The notes under the pieces: model-generated
What the model was told of the DNA's origin: nothing
What the model saw: the letters and a program-made list of their open reading frames with translations, nothing else
Database searches by the model: none
Shown here: positions 50,294-61,144 of the stretch, one piece after another
Layout: each line of letters begins with the position of its first letter
Position numbering within the stretch: position 1 is the first letter of the stretch
Made by a program: the position numbers and the translations under genes
Source of the DNA: Proteus cibi
GTDB lineage: Bacteria > Pseudomonadota > Gammaproteobacteria > Enterobacterales > Enterobacteriaceae
NCBI RefSeq assembly: GCF_003144405.1
Contig: NZ_PENW01000005.1
Location: 1-64,000 of the forward strand
DNA length: 64,000 nt
Direction of reading: 5' to 3'

Positions 50294-51634
50294 TTACCCT
50301 TCCTGCTCAATTTTGGTCAATACTTGGCGCAGTGCTGGGCCATACTCATATTTGCTTGGGCAAACATAAGTACATAATCCCAAATCTTCTTCATCCAATT
50401 CCAAACAACCTAATGCTTGAGAACTGTCAGTATCACCTACAACTAAATCACGTAATAAATGCGTTGCCATAATGTCTAACGGCATCACACGCTCATAGTT
50501 ACCAATTGGTACCATTGAACGTTCACCGCCATTCATTGTGGTTGTAAATGCAAAGCGTTTATTTTTTAAGAAGTGACCGATTGTTGTACGAGTGATAGAA
50601 AATTTATCGCTACCCGGCATACCCCAACCAAATAACTCTTTATCACGACCTTCACGTAATACAGAAACTTGGTTATGGAAACGACCTAAATAGTGATGAG
50701 CCTCATCAGATTTCCATCCCCATAATACAGAGCCAGAAATAATGCGATTTTCACCATCAACTAATTGATCTTTAGTTAACTCATAGAGATCAGCCCCTAA
50801 ACGAGTACGCACTAAACGAGGTGCTTTTACTTGAGGGCCAGCTAATGCAATAACACGTTCTGTATATAAAGAACCTGTTGTAAACAGATAACCAATAGCA
50901 ATGACATCTTGATAATTTAAATGCCAAACCGTTTTCTTAGCACTCACAGGTTCTAAGAAATGGATATGTGTACCGACTAATCCAGCTGGATGTGGACCCA
51001 CAAATTGGTTATAGCTAATTTGTCCGTCATTTAATTTTGTTGGTGATTTTTCACCATGACAAACATAAATTTTGCCTTCGGTTAAACGAGTTAAAACGAC
51101 AAGACCATCATTAAATGCCTTCTCATTTTGCTCAATAATAACCATAGGATCTGCTGCAAGCGGATTTGTATCCATCGCAGAGACAAAAATGGCGACAGGT
51201 GTTGTACCTAAATGCGGAGTGCGACTATAAGGACGGGTCCTTAATGCAGTCCACATTCCCGAATTAACAAGGTTAGTTTCGACTTGTTCGCGGGTCAGAT
51301 TTGAGAGCGTTGAGCTATCATAACGGTTAAAGGTGATTTCTTCATCGCCATCAATTTCGATAACGATAGATTGGAACACACGACGTTCGCCGCGGTTAAT
51401 TTCAACGACTTTACCACAAGCTGGGCTGGTGAAAACAACACCGGCATTCTTCTTATCTTCAAAAAGAATTTGCCCTTTTTTTACATGCTCACCTTCCGAA
51501 ACCATCATAGAAGGACGCATACCGACATATTCTTCACCTAGCAATGCTACGCGTCGAATCGCGGGTCCGTCTTCTATCACTTGGGCAGGCGCTCCTGCAA
51601 TTGGGAGGTCGAGTCCTTTTTTAATTTTAATCAT
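50294..51634 (-). CDS. nqrA: Na+-translocating NADH:quinone reductase subunit A
   Basis: Peripheral quinone-binding subunit, first gene of nqrABCDEF-apbE-nqrM. 446 aa. [16 protein letters not shown] at the N-terminus and [12 protein letters not shown] near the C-terminus match the family. The ATG at 51634 has no strong ribosome site. Confidence 0.97.
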   Translation of the reverse strand: MIKIKKGLDLPIAGAPAQVIEDGPAIRRVALLGEEYVGMRPSMMVSEGEHVKKGQILFEDKKNAGVVFTSPACGKVVEINRGERRVFQSIVIEIDGDEEITFNRYDSSTLSNLTREQVETNLVNSGMWTALRTRPYSRTPHLGTTPVAIFVSAMDTNPLAADPMVIIEQNEKAFNDGLVVLTRLTEGKIYVCHGEKSPTKLNDGQISYNQFVGPHPAGLVGTHIHFLEPVSAKKTVWHLNYQDVIAIGYLFTTGSLYTERVIALAGPQVKAPRLVRTRLGADLYELTKDQLVDGENRIISGSVLWGWKSDEAHHYLGRFHNQVSVLREGRDKELFGWGMPGSDKFSITRTTIGHFLKNKRFAFTTTMNGGERSMVPIGNYERVMPLDIMATHLLRDLVVGDTDSSQALGCLELDEEDLGLCTYVCPSKYEYGPALRQVLTKIEQEG

Positions 51635-52049
51635 AAGATTTGCACAAGTTTATCAGTTAAACCCTAAGCTACAAATTCACCCCGAAAATGTAGCGACTCT
51701 GTAATAAAAACATCTTAAGGCGTTTTTGAACCCTAAGTTATTTATCTCCGATAATTGTTACTATTTTCTCTTATTCTGCCGAACTGAATTTTATCATCTC
51801 AGCCTAAACCTGTCTGACTATTCGAGTGATTTAGCTCAAGCAAATGGGAATATTATTTTGACTGAAACGTTAACAACTCGTATAAACCGAATTAAAATAT
51901 CATCTTTTTCGACGAACGATTAAATTTCATACAGAATATTTTGTAAAAGAAAAGAAACCATATCAGATTTTAATTTACAAATTTATTGCTTCATAGCAAT
52001 CTACGATCTACTTTATCAACAAATTCTAAGCTATTTTTCTGATAAAACC
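51635..52049. other. Intergenic region nqrA / yafK-type gene
   Basis: 415 bp between divergent genes, AT-rich. It should contain the nqr promoter, but no clear sigma-70 pair was found. A 65-codon frame starting at a TTG (51726) has no ribosome site and is not supported. Confidence 0.5.
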
Positions 52050-52817
52050 ATGACCAGTCACGCAAAACAACTAATCAGTTTTTTAACATTAATGTTAACT
52101 TCCTTATTAGTTAACGCCGAAAATAATTCAAATTTTCTAATCAAACCTGTTAAAAAAAGTACAGGTCAGCCTATCTATATTCAAATTTTCAAAGAAGAAA
52201 GCTTACTTGAACTTTATACGGAAAAATTAGATGGGCAATTAGAAAAAGTACGTACTTACCCTATTTGTAGCTATTCTGGCGGTCTTGGACCTAAAAAGTT
52301 TCAAGGGGATTTAAAAAGCCCTGAGGGGTTTTATCAAGTTAATTTCTCACAATTAAATCCGAATAGTCGATTTTACCGAGCTATTAACCTAGGATTTCCT
52401 AATCAATATGATAAATCAAAAGGATACACTGGCGATTTTTTAATGATCCACGGTGCATGTAAATCGGTTGGTTGCTATGCAATGACAGATTCTGTGATGG
52501 ATGAAATTTATCAGTATGCTGAATTGGCGCTACAAGGTGGTCAATCTACGATTAATATTCATATTTTTCCATTTAAAATGACCGCTGAAAATATGAAAAA
52601 ACACCAGTATTCAAAAGATATAGATTTCTGGCAACAGCTGATGCCTGCCTACCAATATGTCGAAGAACGCAAACAAATCCCATCTATTACTGTTCAAGAT
52701 GGGCGTTATCTCGTTAATAACACGTTGACTTCACCTAATAGTGTAGACCCGGCTCTTAACTTATCACAAAATAGTGAAAGTAAATGGTTACAGAATACGC
52801 ACACCACGATCAAATAA
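52050..52817 (+). CDS. dpaA: L,D-transpeptidase-family protein (YafK/DpaA type)
   Basis: Periplasmic YkuD-fold protein. E. coli DpaA (YafK) cuts the Lpp-peptidoglycan bond. 255 aa with a signal peptide (hydrophobic 8-22, cleavage near VNAE). Catalytic motif HGACKSVGCYAM (His about 134, Cys about 142). Neighbour order yafK-yafJ-gmhA-fadE is as in E. coli, which supports the orthology. Its last 30 bp overlap the 3' end of yafJ. Confidence 0.88.
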   Translation: MTSHAKQLISFLTLMLTSLLVNAENNSNFLIKPVKKSTGQPIYIQIFKEESLLELYTEKLDGQLEKVRTYPICSYSGGLGPKKFQGDLKSPEGFYQVNFSQLNPNSRFYRAINLGFPNQYDKSKGYTGDFLMIHGACKSVGCYAMTDSVMDEIYQYAELALQGGQSTINIHIFPFKMTAENMKKHQYSKDIDFWQQLMPAYQYVEERKQIPSITVQDGRYLVNNTLTSPNSVDPALNLSQNSESKWLQNTHTTIK

Positions 52818-53555
52818 GACAAACTCGCCTGCGGGAATACGTTGCCAAGATTCATTTCCAGTCAATGGTAATGTTGAAATAACTGAAACCACATCATCGG
52901 ATTGTGTGTGTTGCTGGAAATCGATTTCTACATCTTGATCAAGTAATTTGGCTTTGCCAAAAGGCGCTTTACGCGTGATCCAATGTAGATTAGTGGAACA
53001 ATATGCCATTACAAATCGACCATCTGATAACAGCATATTGAAAACGCCTTTTTGCTTTAATTGAGAGGCTAAACCAGCGATAAAACGAAAGACAGCAGGC
53101 CAATTCACTGGGGTTCGTTTATAACGATTTTCGAGCTGATTTAAGATCCAGCAAAAAGCTTTTTCACTGTCTGTCTGCCCTATAGCTCTAAAACGTCCTG
53201 TTTCAAGAGATTGGTAACCTTTTAGTTGACCATTATGCGCATAAGTCCAGTTTTTTCCCCATAATTCACGGGTAAAAGGATGGGTATTTTCTAGAGAGAC
53301 ATTTCCTCGGTTCGCTTGACGAATATGAGCGATCACCGCCTCTGATTTAATGGGGTATTCTTGAACAAAGCGAGCGACTGGCGAAATTGCGCTAGCTTGA
53401 GGATCTTTAAATGTACGACATCCTAATCCTTCGTAGAAAGTAATTCCCCAACCATCTTTATGAGGTCCGGTCTTACCCCCTCTTGGAATTAATCCACTTA
53501 GACTGAAATTAATATCTGTCGGTACATTTGCACTCATGCCTAACAATTCACACAT
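52788..53555 (-). CDS. yafJ: Class II glutamine amidotransferase YafJ
   Basis: Ntn-hydrolase with N-terminal Cys nucleophile (MCELLGMSAN). Substrate unknown. 255 aa; GRGGKTG-type GLIPRGGKTGPHKDGWG and HIRQANRGNVSLENTHPF are characteristic. Convergent with the yafK-type gene and overlapping it by 30 bp; 53 bp after gmhA. Confidence 0.92.
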   Translation of the reverse strand: MCELLGMSANVPTDINFSLSGLIPRGGKTGPHKDGWGITFYEGLGCRTFKDPQASAISPVARFVQEYPIKSEAVIAHIRQANRGNVSLENTHPFTRELWGKNWTYAHNGQLKGYQSLETGRFRAIGQTDSEKAFCWILNQLENRYKRTPVNWPAVFRFIAGLASQLKQKGVFNMLLSDGRFVMAYCSTNLHWITRKAPFGKAKLLDQDVEIDFQQHTQSDDVVSVISTLPLTGNESWQRIPAGEFVLFDRGVRIL

Positions 53556-53608
53556 CGCTCACTCCTTCTTGCCGATGTTTATTGCTCATTAATAGCAATA
53601 TCAACAAA

Positions 53609-54187
53609 TTATTTTTCCATTTCTTTTTCAATTAATTGGATCAGAATATGGATAACTTTAATATGAATTTCTTGAATACGATCAGCATAACCAAAATGAG
53701 GTACACGAATTTCAACATCGGCGGTACCGTCCATTTTGCCACCATCTTTGCCTGTTAGCGTAATGACTTTCATGCCTTTCTCACGCGCAGCACTAATTGC
53801 TTTGATGATATTGCCTGAATTGCCTGAAGTTGAAATACCCAGCAGAACATCACCTTCTTTACCTACCGCTTCAACATAACGAGAAAAGATATATTCATAG
53901 CCAAAATCATTACTTACACATGAGATATGACTTACATCTGAAATAGCAATGGCAGGATAACCAGGGCGATTTTCACGATAACGTCCAGTTAACTCTTCTG
54001 CAAAATGCATTGCATCACAATGAGAGCCACCATTACCGCAAGATAATACTTTACCGCCTGCTTTAAAAGAATCTGCTAATAACACCGCAGCTTTTTGGAT
54101 AGCGTCAATATTGGCATCATCTTGAAGAAAACGAGAGAGTGTATCTGCTGCTTCTGTTAATTCACCACGGATAAGATCTTGGTACAT
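53609..54187 (-). CDS. gmhA: Sedoheptulose-7-phosphate isomerase GmhA
   Basis: First step of ADP-heptose synthesis for LPS inner core. 192 aa as in E. coli. SIS domain with [22 protein letters not shown] and [10 protein letters not shown]. Divergent from fadE. Confidence 0.97.
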   Translation of the reverse strand: MYQDLIRGELTEAADTLSRFLQDDANIDAIQKAAVLLADSFKAGGKVLSCGNGGSHCDAMHFAEELTGRYRENRPGYPAIAISDVSHISCVSNDFGYEYIFSRYVEAVGKEGDVLLGISTSGNSGNIIKAISAAREKGMKVITLTGKDGGKMDGTADVEIRVPHFGYADRIQEIHIKVIHILIQLIEKEMEK

Positions 54188-54381
54188 AGGATTTTTACTC
54201 CAGAAAGGGTAATCGAAATTTTCTGTTTCTCAGTGTAACGGATTACATGTCACGAAAGAAGATACTGATTATCGACAAATGCTAACTTCTCTCATTTACG
54301 AATAATTTGTGAGCTATATTGTAATTAGAATGTAAATATATTGATAAAAGTTAGTGACTAGATTAGATCTAAATGACAAAC

Positions 54382-54398
54382 AACAGGTCTGACCTCTG
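54382..54398 (+). promoter_or_regulatory. FadR operator upstream of fadE
   Basis: AACAGGTCTGACCTCTG contains the GGTCNGACC core of FadR operators, about 28 bp before the fadE ATG. Repression of fadE by FadR is established in E. coli. Confidence 0.78.
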
Positions 54399-54425
54399 AT
54401 CTCTTGCTAAATACAGGAGTTTATT

Positions 54426-56873
54426 ATGACACTACTCAGTATCGTACTTTTTATTGTTCTTATTGGCGTACTTAGTTATCGCAAATTCAGTATCGCAGTA
54501 AGTAGCCTCGCGCTTATTGCTTATACATTAATTATGGGTATCGCCAATATTTGGAGTTACTGGTTACTCCTACCCGTTGCATTGGTTTTATTACCCTTCA
54601 CCATCCCTTCTATTCGTAGATCCTATATCTCAGTGCCTGCACTTAAAGCCTTTAAAAAAGTCATGCCTTCTATGTCTAAAACAGAACAAGAAGCTATTGA
54701 TGCTGGCACAACATGGTGGGAAGGCGAGCTTTTCCGTGGTGCTCCCGACTGGAAACAACTTCATAATTACCCTAAACCACAGCTAACTGCTGAAGAGCAA
54801 GCTTTTCTTGATGGACCTGTCGAAGAAGTTTGTCGCATGACAAATGACTTTGAGATTACGCATGAGTTAGCTGATTTACCTCCTGAAATCTGGCAATACC
54901 TTAAAGATAATCGCTTCTTTGCGATGATCATTAAAAAAGAGTACGGCGGATTAGAATTTTCAGCCTATGCTCAATCTCGCGTATTGCAAAAACTGTCAGG
55001 GGTGTCTGGTATTTTAGCTATCACCGTTGGTGTGCCTAACTCATTAGGTCCTGGTGAGTTATTGCAACACTATGGTACCGATGAACAGAAAAAACGCTAT
55101 TTACCCGGTTTAGCCAAAGGAGAGGAAATTCCTTGCTTTGCTTTAACAAGCCCAGAGGCGGGTTCCGATGCTGGTGCTATTCCTGACAGTGGGGTCGTCT
55201 GTATGGGGGAATGGCAAGGTGAACAAGTACTTGGCATTCGTTTAACATGGAATAAACGCTATATCACGCTTGCCCCTATCGCGACTGTATTAGGATTAGC
55301 ATTTAAATTACGCGATCCTGACCATCTATTAAGTCATGATGAAAACCCTGGCATTACCTGCGCGTTAATTCCAACCGATGTCAAAGGTGTTGAAATCGGT
55401 CATCGTCATTTCCCATTGAACGTACCCTTTATGAATGGACCGACGCGAGGTAAAGATGTTTTTGTTCCTATCGATTACATCATTGGTGGACCAAAAATGG
55501 CAGGTCAAGGTTGGAGAATGCTGGTGGAATGTCTCTCTGTTGGACGTGGCATCACATTACCATCAAACTCTACGGGTGGATTAAAAAGCGCTGCTATGGC
55601 AACAGGGGCTTATTCTCGTGTCCGTCGTCAATTCAAAATTCCTATCGGTAAAATGGAAGGTATTGAAGAGCCATTAGCTCGCCTTGCTGGAAATGCTTAT
55701 CTCTTAGATGCGGCATCCACCTTAATTACCACAGGTATCATGTTAGGTGAAAAACCTGCCGTACTATCCGCCATAGTCAAATATCATTGTACTCATAGAG
55801 CGCAACGAGGAATTATCGACGCAATGGATATTGTGGGGGGTAAAGGGATCTGCCTTGGGCCATCAAACTTTGTCGCGCGCTCTTATCAAGGTTCGCCAAT
55901 TGCCATCACGGTTGAGGGTGCCAATATTTTAACTCGTAGCATGATCATTTATGGTCAAGGTGCTATCCGTTGCCATCCTTATGTATTAGATGAAATTGCA
56001 GCAGCACGAGACAATAACCTACATGATTTTGACCGCGCTTTATTTGGTCATATCGGTCATGTGATCAGTAACACCTTACGTAGTTTGTGGTTGGGTATCA
56101 CTAATGGCCGATTAAGTAATTCACCCACTAATGATGAAACCCGCCGTTATTATCAACAAATTAACCGTCTGAGTGCCAATATGGCGCTATTATCTGATGT
56201 TTCAATGGGGGTTTTAGGTGGAAGCTTAAAACGTCGTGAGCGTATTTCAGCACGTTTAGGCGACATATTAAGTCATATCTTCCTCGCGTCTGCCACTCTT
56301 AAGCGTTATGAAGATGAAGGTCGCCATACCGCAGATTTACCTCTCGTACATTGGAGCGTAAAAGAGTGTTTATACCAAGCTGAGAATGCAATTGATGAGC
56401 TGCTACGCAATTTTCCAAGCCGTGCTATCGCAGGCACAATGCGTGCAATTATTTTCCCACTGGGTAAAGCTCAAAAATTACCTTCCGATAAATTAGATAG
56501 CAAAGTAGCGCAACTTATCCAACAACCTTCTGAAACTCGTGATCGGATTGGTAGAGGTCAATACTTAACGCCGAGCGAGCATAATCCACATGGTTTAATG
56601 GAAGAAGCACTACTGGATATCTTAGCTGCAGAGCCTATTTTCGACCGTATTTGTCGCCTCTATGAGAAGAAGTTTAGCTTTACTCAGTTAGATAAATTAG
56701 CGGACAAAGCTCTGGCTGATAAACGAGTAACTCAAGAAGAAGCCGATATCTTACGTAAAGCAGAACAGAGTCGCTTACGGAGTATCAATGTTGATGAGTT
56801 TGACTTTGATGCATTGGCGGTGCCTGCAAAAAAGCCGAAAACAGACAAAATAAAAACCGATAAAGCCGCTTAA
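54426..56873 (+). CDS. fadE: Acyl-CoA dehydrogenase FadE
   Basis: First oxidation step of fatty acid beta-oxidation, inner-membrane-associated FAD enzyme. 815 aa (E. coli 814). N-terminal hydrophobic segments (about 1-60), then the ACAD domain ([29 protein letters not shown]) and a long C-terminal domain. Tail is Lys-rich ([14 protein letters not shown]). It is preceded by a FadR operator. Confidence 0.97.
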   Translation: MTLLSIVLFIVLIGVLSYRKFSIAVSSLALIAYTLIMGIANIWSYWLLLPVALVLLPFTIPSIRRSYISVPALKAFKKVMPSMSKTEQEAIDAGTTWWEGELFRGAPDWKQLHNYPKPQLTAEEQAFLDGPVEEVCRMTNDFEITHELADLPPEIWQYLKDNRFFAMIIKKEYGGLEFSAYAQSRVLQKLSGVSGILAITVGVPNSLGPGELLQHYGTDEQKKRYLPGLAKGEEIPCFALTSPEAGSDAGAIPDSGVVCMGEWQGEQVLGIRLTWNKRYITLAPIATVLGLAFKLRDPDHLLSHDENPGITCALIPTDVKGVEIGHRHFPLNVPFMNGPTRGKDVFVPIDYIIGGPKMAGQGWRMLVECLSVGRGITLPSNSTGGLKSAAMATGAYSRVRRQFKIPIGKMEGIEEPLARLAGNAYLLDAASTLITTGIMLGEKPAVLSAIVKYHCTHRAQRGIIDAMDIVGGKGICLGPSNFVARSYQGSPIAITVEGANILTRSMIIYGQGAIRCHPYVLDEIAAARDNNLHDFDRALFGHIGHVISNTLRSLWLGITNGRLSNSPTNDETRRYYQQINRLSANMALLSDVSMGVLGGSLKRRERISARLGDILSHIFLASATLKRYEDEGRHTADLPLVHWSVKECLYQAENAIDELLRNFPSRAIAGTMRAIIFPLGKAQKLPSDKLDSKVAQLIQQPSETRDRIGRGQYLTPSEHNPHGLMEEALLDILAAEPIFDRICRLYEKKFSFTQLDKLADKALADKRVTQEEADILRKAEQSRLRSINVDEFDFDALAVPAKKPKTDKIKTDKAA

Positions 56874-56879
56874 AAATAT

Positions 56880-56903
56880 AGAGGGGAAGACGTTTTCCCC
56901 TCT
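56880..56903 (+). terminator. First hairpin after fadE
   Basis: AGAGGGGAA/TTTCCCCTCT stem right after the fadE stop, with no long T-run. It probably assists the following terminator. Confidence 0.5.
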
Positions 56904-56910
56904 AAAACAC

Positions 56911-56955
56911 AAGCACCTCTCATCACTAACATTGTCATGAGGTGCTTTTTTATTT
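56911..56955. terminator. Terminator between fadE and lysA
   Basis: AAGCACCTC/GAGGTGCTT stem with a 19-nt loop and six T on the + strand. Confidence 0.82.
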
Positions 56956-56988
56956 TTCAATGAAAGCATGTTTAATAAAAAGAATGAA

Positions 56989-58230
56989 TTAGAGATCTAA
57001 CTCCAACGCTAATAACTCTTCTATTGTTTGACGACGACGAATTAATTGGGGAACATCCTCTGTTATCAGCACTTCAGGAATAAGTGGTCGGCTATTATAG
57101 TTTGATGACATTGAAGCACCATAAGCCCCAGTATCATGAATAACTAAATAATCACCTACCTGTGCTTGAGGCAATAAACGAGGAACAACCATGCCTCCCT
57201 CTTGCTGAGTAAAAACGTCTCCGGACTCACACAAAGGACCGGCCACAATCGTCTCCTGTAATTCTGTCGCGGGTTTAATTTGACCATGGTTATCTAAAAC
57301 TGAAATTTGATGGTAACTGCCATACATTGCTGGGCGCATTAAATCACTAAACCCCGCATCCACCAGCACATAATGACGGCTTCCCATTGATTTAACGGCT
57401 CTCACTTGTGACATCAATACACCTGATTCAGCCACTAAAAAACGTCCCGGTTCTATTTCAAGCTCAATAGTATGCCCTAAGTGTTGTGCGATACGTTGGC
57501 GTGCTTTATCCCATAAAGAAAAATAGTGTTCCAAATCAACAATTGCATCCCCCTCTTGATAGGGCGTTGATAATCCCCCTCCTGCCGAAATAGCTTGAAT
57601 ATCAACTTGAGAGGTAAGCACTTGCTCTACCATCGCATCACAGACACAAGAAAGATGTTGATAATCAACACCAGAGCCAATATGCATATGAAAACCCACT
57701 AGCGTTAGATTATATTGTTGGATCACCGCTAACGCTTCTGGCACATCTTCATACCAAATACCATGCTTACTGTTTTCACCACCTGTATTGGTTTTTTGGC
57801 TATGTCCATGACCAAATCCGGGGTTAATTCTAATCCAAACCGCATGCCCTTGATTGCGTTTACCTAACTGACGAAGCATATCAATCGAGCCAGCATTAAC
57901 AGGAATATCTAACTCGACAACACGTTCAATGGTTCTTTCATCAAGTAAATCAGCGGTAAAGACAATCTCACTTTTTTCTCTACCACCTTGATAACCTGCA
58001 ACTAAAGCACGTTCAATCTCTCCTAATGAAACAGAGTCAACTTTCACACCCTGTGCTTTCATTAAACGTAAGATATGAATATTGGAACATGCTTTTTGAG
58101 CAAAACGAACCACATCAAAAGAGTTAAGCTGAGCAATACGCTGAGAAATCGTGTCGCCTTGATAAATCCATAATGGCGTTCCATAAGTTTGTGCTAATTG
58201 GTATTGAGCCATAGTTATTGATGTTGTCAT
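56989..58230 (-). CDS. lysA: Diaminopimelate decarboxylase LysA
   Basis: PLP enzyme: meso-diaminopimelate to lysine. 413 aa (E. coli 420). PLP Lys in RFAQKACSNIHI (about 46); HIGSG and GGGLSTPY bind phosphate. CESGDVF carries the catalytic Cys. Divergent from its activator lysR, 112 bp away. Confidence 0.96.
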   Translation of the reverse strand: MTTSITMAQYQLAQTYGTPLWIYQGDTISQRIAQLNSFDVVRFAQKACSNIHILRLMKAQGVKVDSVSLGEIERALVAGYQGGREKSEIVFTADLLDERTIERVVELDIPVNAGSIDMLRQLGKRNQGHAVWIRINPGFGHGHSQKTNTGGENSKHGIWYEDVPEALAVIQQYNLTLVGFHMHIGSGVDYQHLSCVCDAMVEQVLTSQVDIQAISAGGGLSTPYQEGDAIVDLEHYFSLWDKARQRIAQHLGHTIELEIEPGRFLVAESGVLMSQVRAVKSMGSRHYVLVDAGFSDLMRPAMYGSYHQISVLDNHGQIKPATELQETIVAGPLCESGDVFTQQEGGMVVPRLLPQAQVGDYLVIHDTGAYGASMSSNYNSRPLIPEVLITEDVPQLIRRRQTIEELLALELDL

Positions 58231-58257
58231 GTTATCTACTCATAAAAGTCACTGGTG

Positions 58258-58276
58258 AATAAATTCATTATTTATT
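58258..58276. promoter_or_regulatory. Candidate LysR binding site between lysA and lysR
   Basis: AATAAAT-TCATT-ATTTATT is a 7-bp perfect inverted repeat in the intergenic region. LysR-type regulators bind such interrupted dyads. The region is AT-rich, so confidence is limited. Confidence 0.35.
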
Positions 58277-58342
58277 AACTTACAAGGGAATAAAAATATC
58301 AAATAAGCTACACTCTATTCATCTGTGATATAGGAATGGACA

Positions 58343-59269
58343 ATGAAAACCCCTTTTAATTGGCGACATATTGAAATTTTTCATGCTGTGATGACCACTC
58401 AGAATCTAACTGAAGCCGCAGAGTTACTGAAAACATCACAACCCACTGTCAGTAGAGAGTTATCTCGTCTTGAGCATCTATTAGCATTTAGATTATTTGA
58501 TAGAATAAAAGGCCGTTTACAACCCACAACGGAAGGGTTACGCTTTTTTGAGGAAGTACAACGTTCTTATTATGGCTTAGATAGGATAATTAACGCAGCT
58601 GAAAACATTCGCCATTTTAACCAAGCAGAATTGAATATCACCTGCTTGCCCGCATTTGCTCAGTCATTATTACCTTCAATATGTAGACAATTTCTAGATA
58701 CATATCCAGATGTCAACTTAACCATTGTTCCTCAAGAATCGCCTTTATTAGAAGAGTGGTTATCTGCTCAACATTATGATTTAGGATTGACTGAACACAC
58801 ACAAACACCAGCGGGAACCGAACAAGAAACCGTGCTTACACTCAATGAAGTCGCGGTGTTACCTAAGTCTCACCCATTGTGTAAAAAACCATTGTTATAC
58901 CCTATTGATTTTCAAGATCAGCGTTTTATTAGCTTGTCTGCCAATGATAGCTACCGACAATTGATTGATACCGTTTTTATTAAAGATGGAATTACACGAC
59001 ATTTAGTGATGGAGACACAAAGTGCCGCCTCTATTTGTGCCATGGTGAGTGAAAATATCGGTATTTCAATCGTTAACCCTATCACCGCACTTGATTATTT
59101 AGATAAGTCTATTTGTCTTCGCCCTTTAAGCTTTTCGATTCCCTTTACCATCAGTTTAATTACCCCATCACATCGCCCATCATCACAACTTGTTTCCTAT
59201 TTTATTGACGTGATGAAAGAGGCATTATCAGATTACCCTAAGCGACTAACCCAAGCTTTTACCCGATAA
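58343..59269 (+). CDS. lysR: LysR, transcriptional activator of lysA
   Basis: LysR-type regulator. 308 aa: winged HTH at the N-terminus (LTEAAELLKTSQPTVSRELSRLE) and a periplasmic-binding-like effector domain (about 90-295). The divergent position from lysA, as in E. coli, supports this being LysR itself. Its last 24 bp overlap the 3' end of the next, opposing regulator. Confidence 0.93.
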   Translation: MKTPFNWRHIEIFHAVMTTQNLTEAAELLKTSQPTVSRELSRLEHLLAFRLFDRIKGRLQPTTEGLRFFEEVQRSYYGLDRIINAAENIRHFNQAELNITCLPAFAQSLLPSICRQFLDTYPDVNLTIVPQESPLLEEWLSAQHYDLGLTEHTQTPAGTEQETVLTLNEVAVLPKSHPLCKKPLLYPIDFQDQRFISLSANDSYRQLIDTVFIKDGITRHLVMETQSAASICAMVSENIGISIVNPITALDYLDKSICLRPLSFSIPFTISLITPSHRPSSQLVSYFIDVMKEALSDYPKRLTQAFTR

Positions 59270-60166
59270 AGCAAACCAATAAGGTGATGATGAAAACCAC
59301 TCAACTAAGAAATCCAACAACACTCTGACAGCTGCGGGCATATTTTGCCGACTCGCTAAAACCGCATAAATTCCCATTGGTTGAGCTTGATAGTCAGACA
59401 AGACTTGTTCTAATTCACCGTTATCAAGATAAGGTTTGGCTGAATAATAAGGTTGTAGCGATATACCGACTCCTTTTAACGTAGCTTGCAATAAAACAAC
59501 CGATTCATTTGCACTTAAATTCCCCCCAACAGGTACTGAATAACGTTCATCACCTAAATTAAACTCCCACAAACTACGACCAAAAAATCGGTAAGTTAAA
59601 CATTGATGCTGAGCAAGTTCATCTGGCGTTTGAGGTATCCCTTTTTTTGCTAAGTAATCTTTATGAGCGCACACTACTGAAAGACAGGTCGCTAGCGAGC
59701 GTGCGATTAAATTAGGTTCAAGGTGATTCGTAATACGCAATGCAATATCAATACGTTCTTCCACTAAATTCACGGTTTGATTCGTAATTTGTAAATCAAC
59801 CGCAATTAAAGGATAACGTTGCATAAACTCACTTATCGCCACTGACAAAACACTATTTGCTAACGATTGTGAACTCGTAATACGCACAAGCCCACTGATT
59901 TGATGATGTTCTTTGGGGATATTGGCAGGAATACGTTCAGCCATTTCTAATAACTGTAAACTCTGTTCATATACCATTTCACCTACTGATGTTAGGCTTT
60001 GTTTGCGTGTTGTTCTATGCAATAAACGCACCCCTGCCCACTCTTCCATTTCATTTAAATAACGCGTCACCATCGCTCTAGACATACCTAGATAATCAGC
60101 CGCTTTTATCATGCTTCCTTGTTTCACAATGGTTACAAACACTTCTGATGCTTTTATTTTATCCAT
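59246..60166 (-). CDS. LysR-family transcriptional regulator
   Basis: 306 aa. HTH (SMIKAADYLGMSRAMVTRYLNEME) and a C-terminal effector domain. Type resembles the AaeR/DsdC-like LTTR subgroup (LLHRTTRKQSLT). Divergent from the secreted MBL-fold gene, 105 bp away, so it is a good candidate to control that cassette. Ligand unknown. Confidence 0.88.
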   Translation of the reverse strand: MDKIKASEVFVTIVKQGSMIKAADYLGMSRAMVTRYLNEMEEWAGVRLLHRTTRKQSLTSVGEMVYEQSLQLLEMAERIPANIPKEHHQISGLVRITSSQSLANSVLSVAISEFMQRYPLIAVDLQITNQTVNLVEERIDIALRITNHLEPNLIARSLATCLSVVCAHKDYLAKKGIPQTPDELAQHQCLTYRFFGRSLWEFNLGDERYSVPVGGNLSANESVVLLQATLKGVGISLQPYYSAKPYLDNGELEQVLSDYQAQPMGIYAVLASRQNMPAAVRVLLDFLVEWFSSSPYWFALSGKSLG

Positions 60167-60271
60167 TCTATTTGCTCGATTTACGCAACAATCAATTGCC
60201 TAAAATAGGGTTTTTCTCTTGTTTTATGCAACATATTATAGTCAGCAACAACATTATGGAGAAAACAAAAG

Positions 60272-61144
60272 ATGAAAAAATTACTGCCTTTAACACTTGC
60301 AACGACCACATTCTTCGCAACATCAGCGCTGGCAACTGATTTAACATTAGATATTTATAACCCAGGAGAAGCGAGTGTTTTTCCTGTTTCATCTGAAATA
60401 ATTTATGGTGATAAAGATGCCGTTTTAATTGATGCTCAATTTCAAAAAAATGATGCACAAGCGTTGGTTGATAAAATAAAAGCCTCTGGAAAAAACCTGA
60501 CTTATATCTATATCAGCCATTCTGATCCTGATTTTTATTTTGGGTTAGATGTCATTACTGATGCATTTCCAAATGCCAAAGTGATTGCAACTGCACCCAC
60601 AATTAAAGCCATTAATGAAACTCAGGCAGGAAAACTTGCCTACTGGGGGCCTGTACTTAAAGAAAATGCCCCTCAAAAAATCATCCTTCCTGAAGTACTA
60701 AAAGGCGATAGTTTTTCTTTAGAAGGTGAAACTATTGCAGTCAAAGGCTTAGACGGACAATCTCCAGATAGAACATACCTTTATGTTCCAAAACTTAATG
60801 CAGTCATGGGGGGCGTTTTAGTTTCTGAAAATATTCATGTTTGGTTAGCGGATACACAAACTGTAGCAGAGCGCCAACATTGGGTTAGTGCATTACAGCA
60901 AATAAAATCACTATCCCCCAAAACGGTTATTCCAGGTCACTATTTACCAAAAGCAACTTATGATCTACAAGCTGTTGACTTCACAATGAATTACTTGATT
61001 GAGGCTGAGAAAAATCTTGAAAAGACGAAAAATTCAGATGAATTTATTGCAGCGATGGAAAAAAATCATCAGAATTTAGCCGATAAATCAAGCCTAGAAC
61101 TTAGTGCAAAAGTACTAAAAGGAGAGATGCAGTGGCCTCAGTAG
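60272..61144 (+). CDS. Secreted MBL-fold protein with altered metal motif
   Basis: 290 aa with a Sec signal peptide (MKKLLPLTLATTTFFATSALA). Metallo-beta-lactamase fold: beta-rich N-terminus ending in ISHSDPDFYFG, where canonical enzymes have H-x-H-x-D-H (here H-x-D-x-D-F). The later G-H-[ST] site reads LDGQSPDRTYL. The last His is kept in VIPGHYLP. It may bind a different metal set or none. The following gene overlaps by 13 bp, so they form one unit. Confidence 0.82.
   Translation: MKKLLPLTLATTTFFATSALATDLTLDIYNPGEASVFPVSSEIIYGDKDAVLIDAQFQKNDAQALVDKIKASGKNLTYIYISHSDPDFYFGLDVITDAFPNAKVIATAPTIKAINETQAGKLAYWGPVLKENAPQKIILPEVLKGDSFSLEGETIAVKGLDGQSPDRTYLYVPKLNAVMGGVLVSENIHVWLADTQTVAERQHWVSALQQIKSLSPKTVIPGHYLPKATYDLQAVDFTMNYLIEAEKNLEKTKNSDEFIAAMEKNHQNLADKSSLELSAKVLKGEMQWPQ

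Noticed and set aside
51726-51923. 65-aa + strand frame between nqrA and the yafK-type gene
   Set aside because: TTG start with no ribosome site, composition of intergenic DNA.
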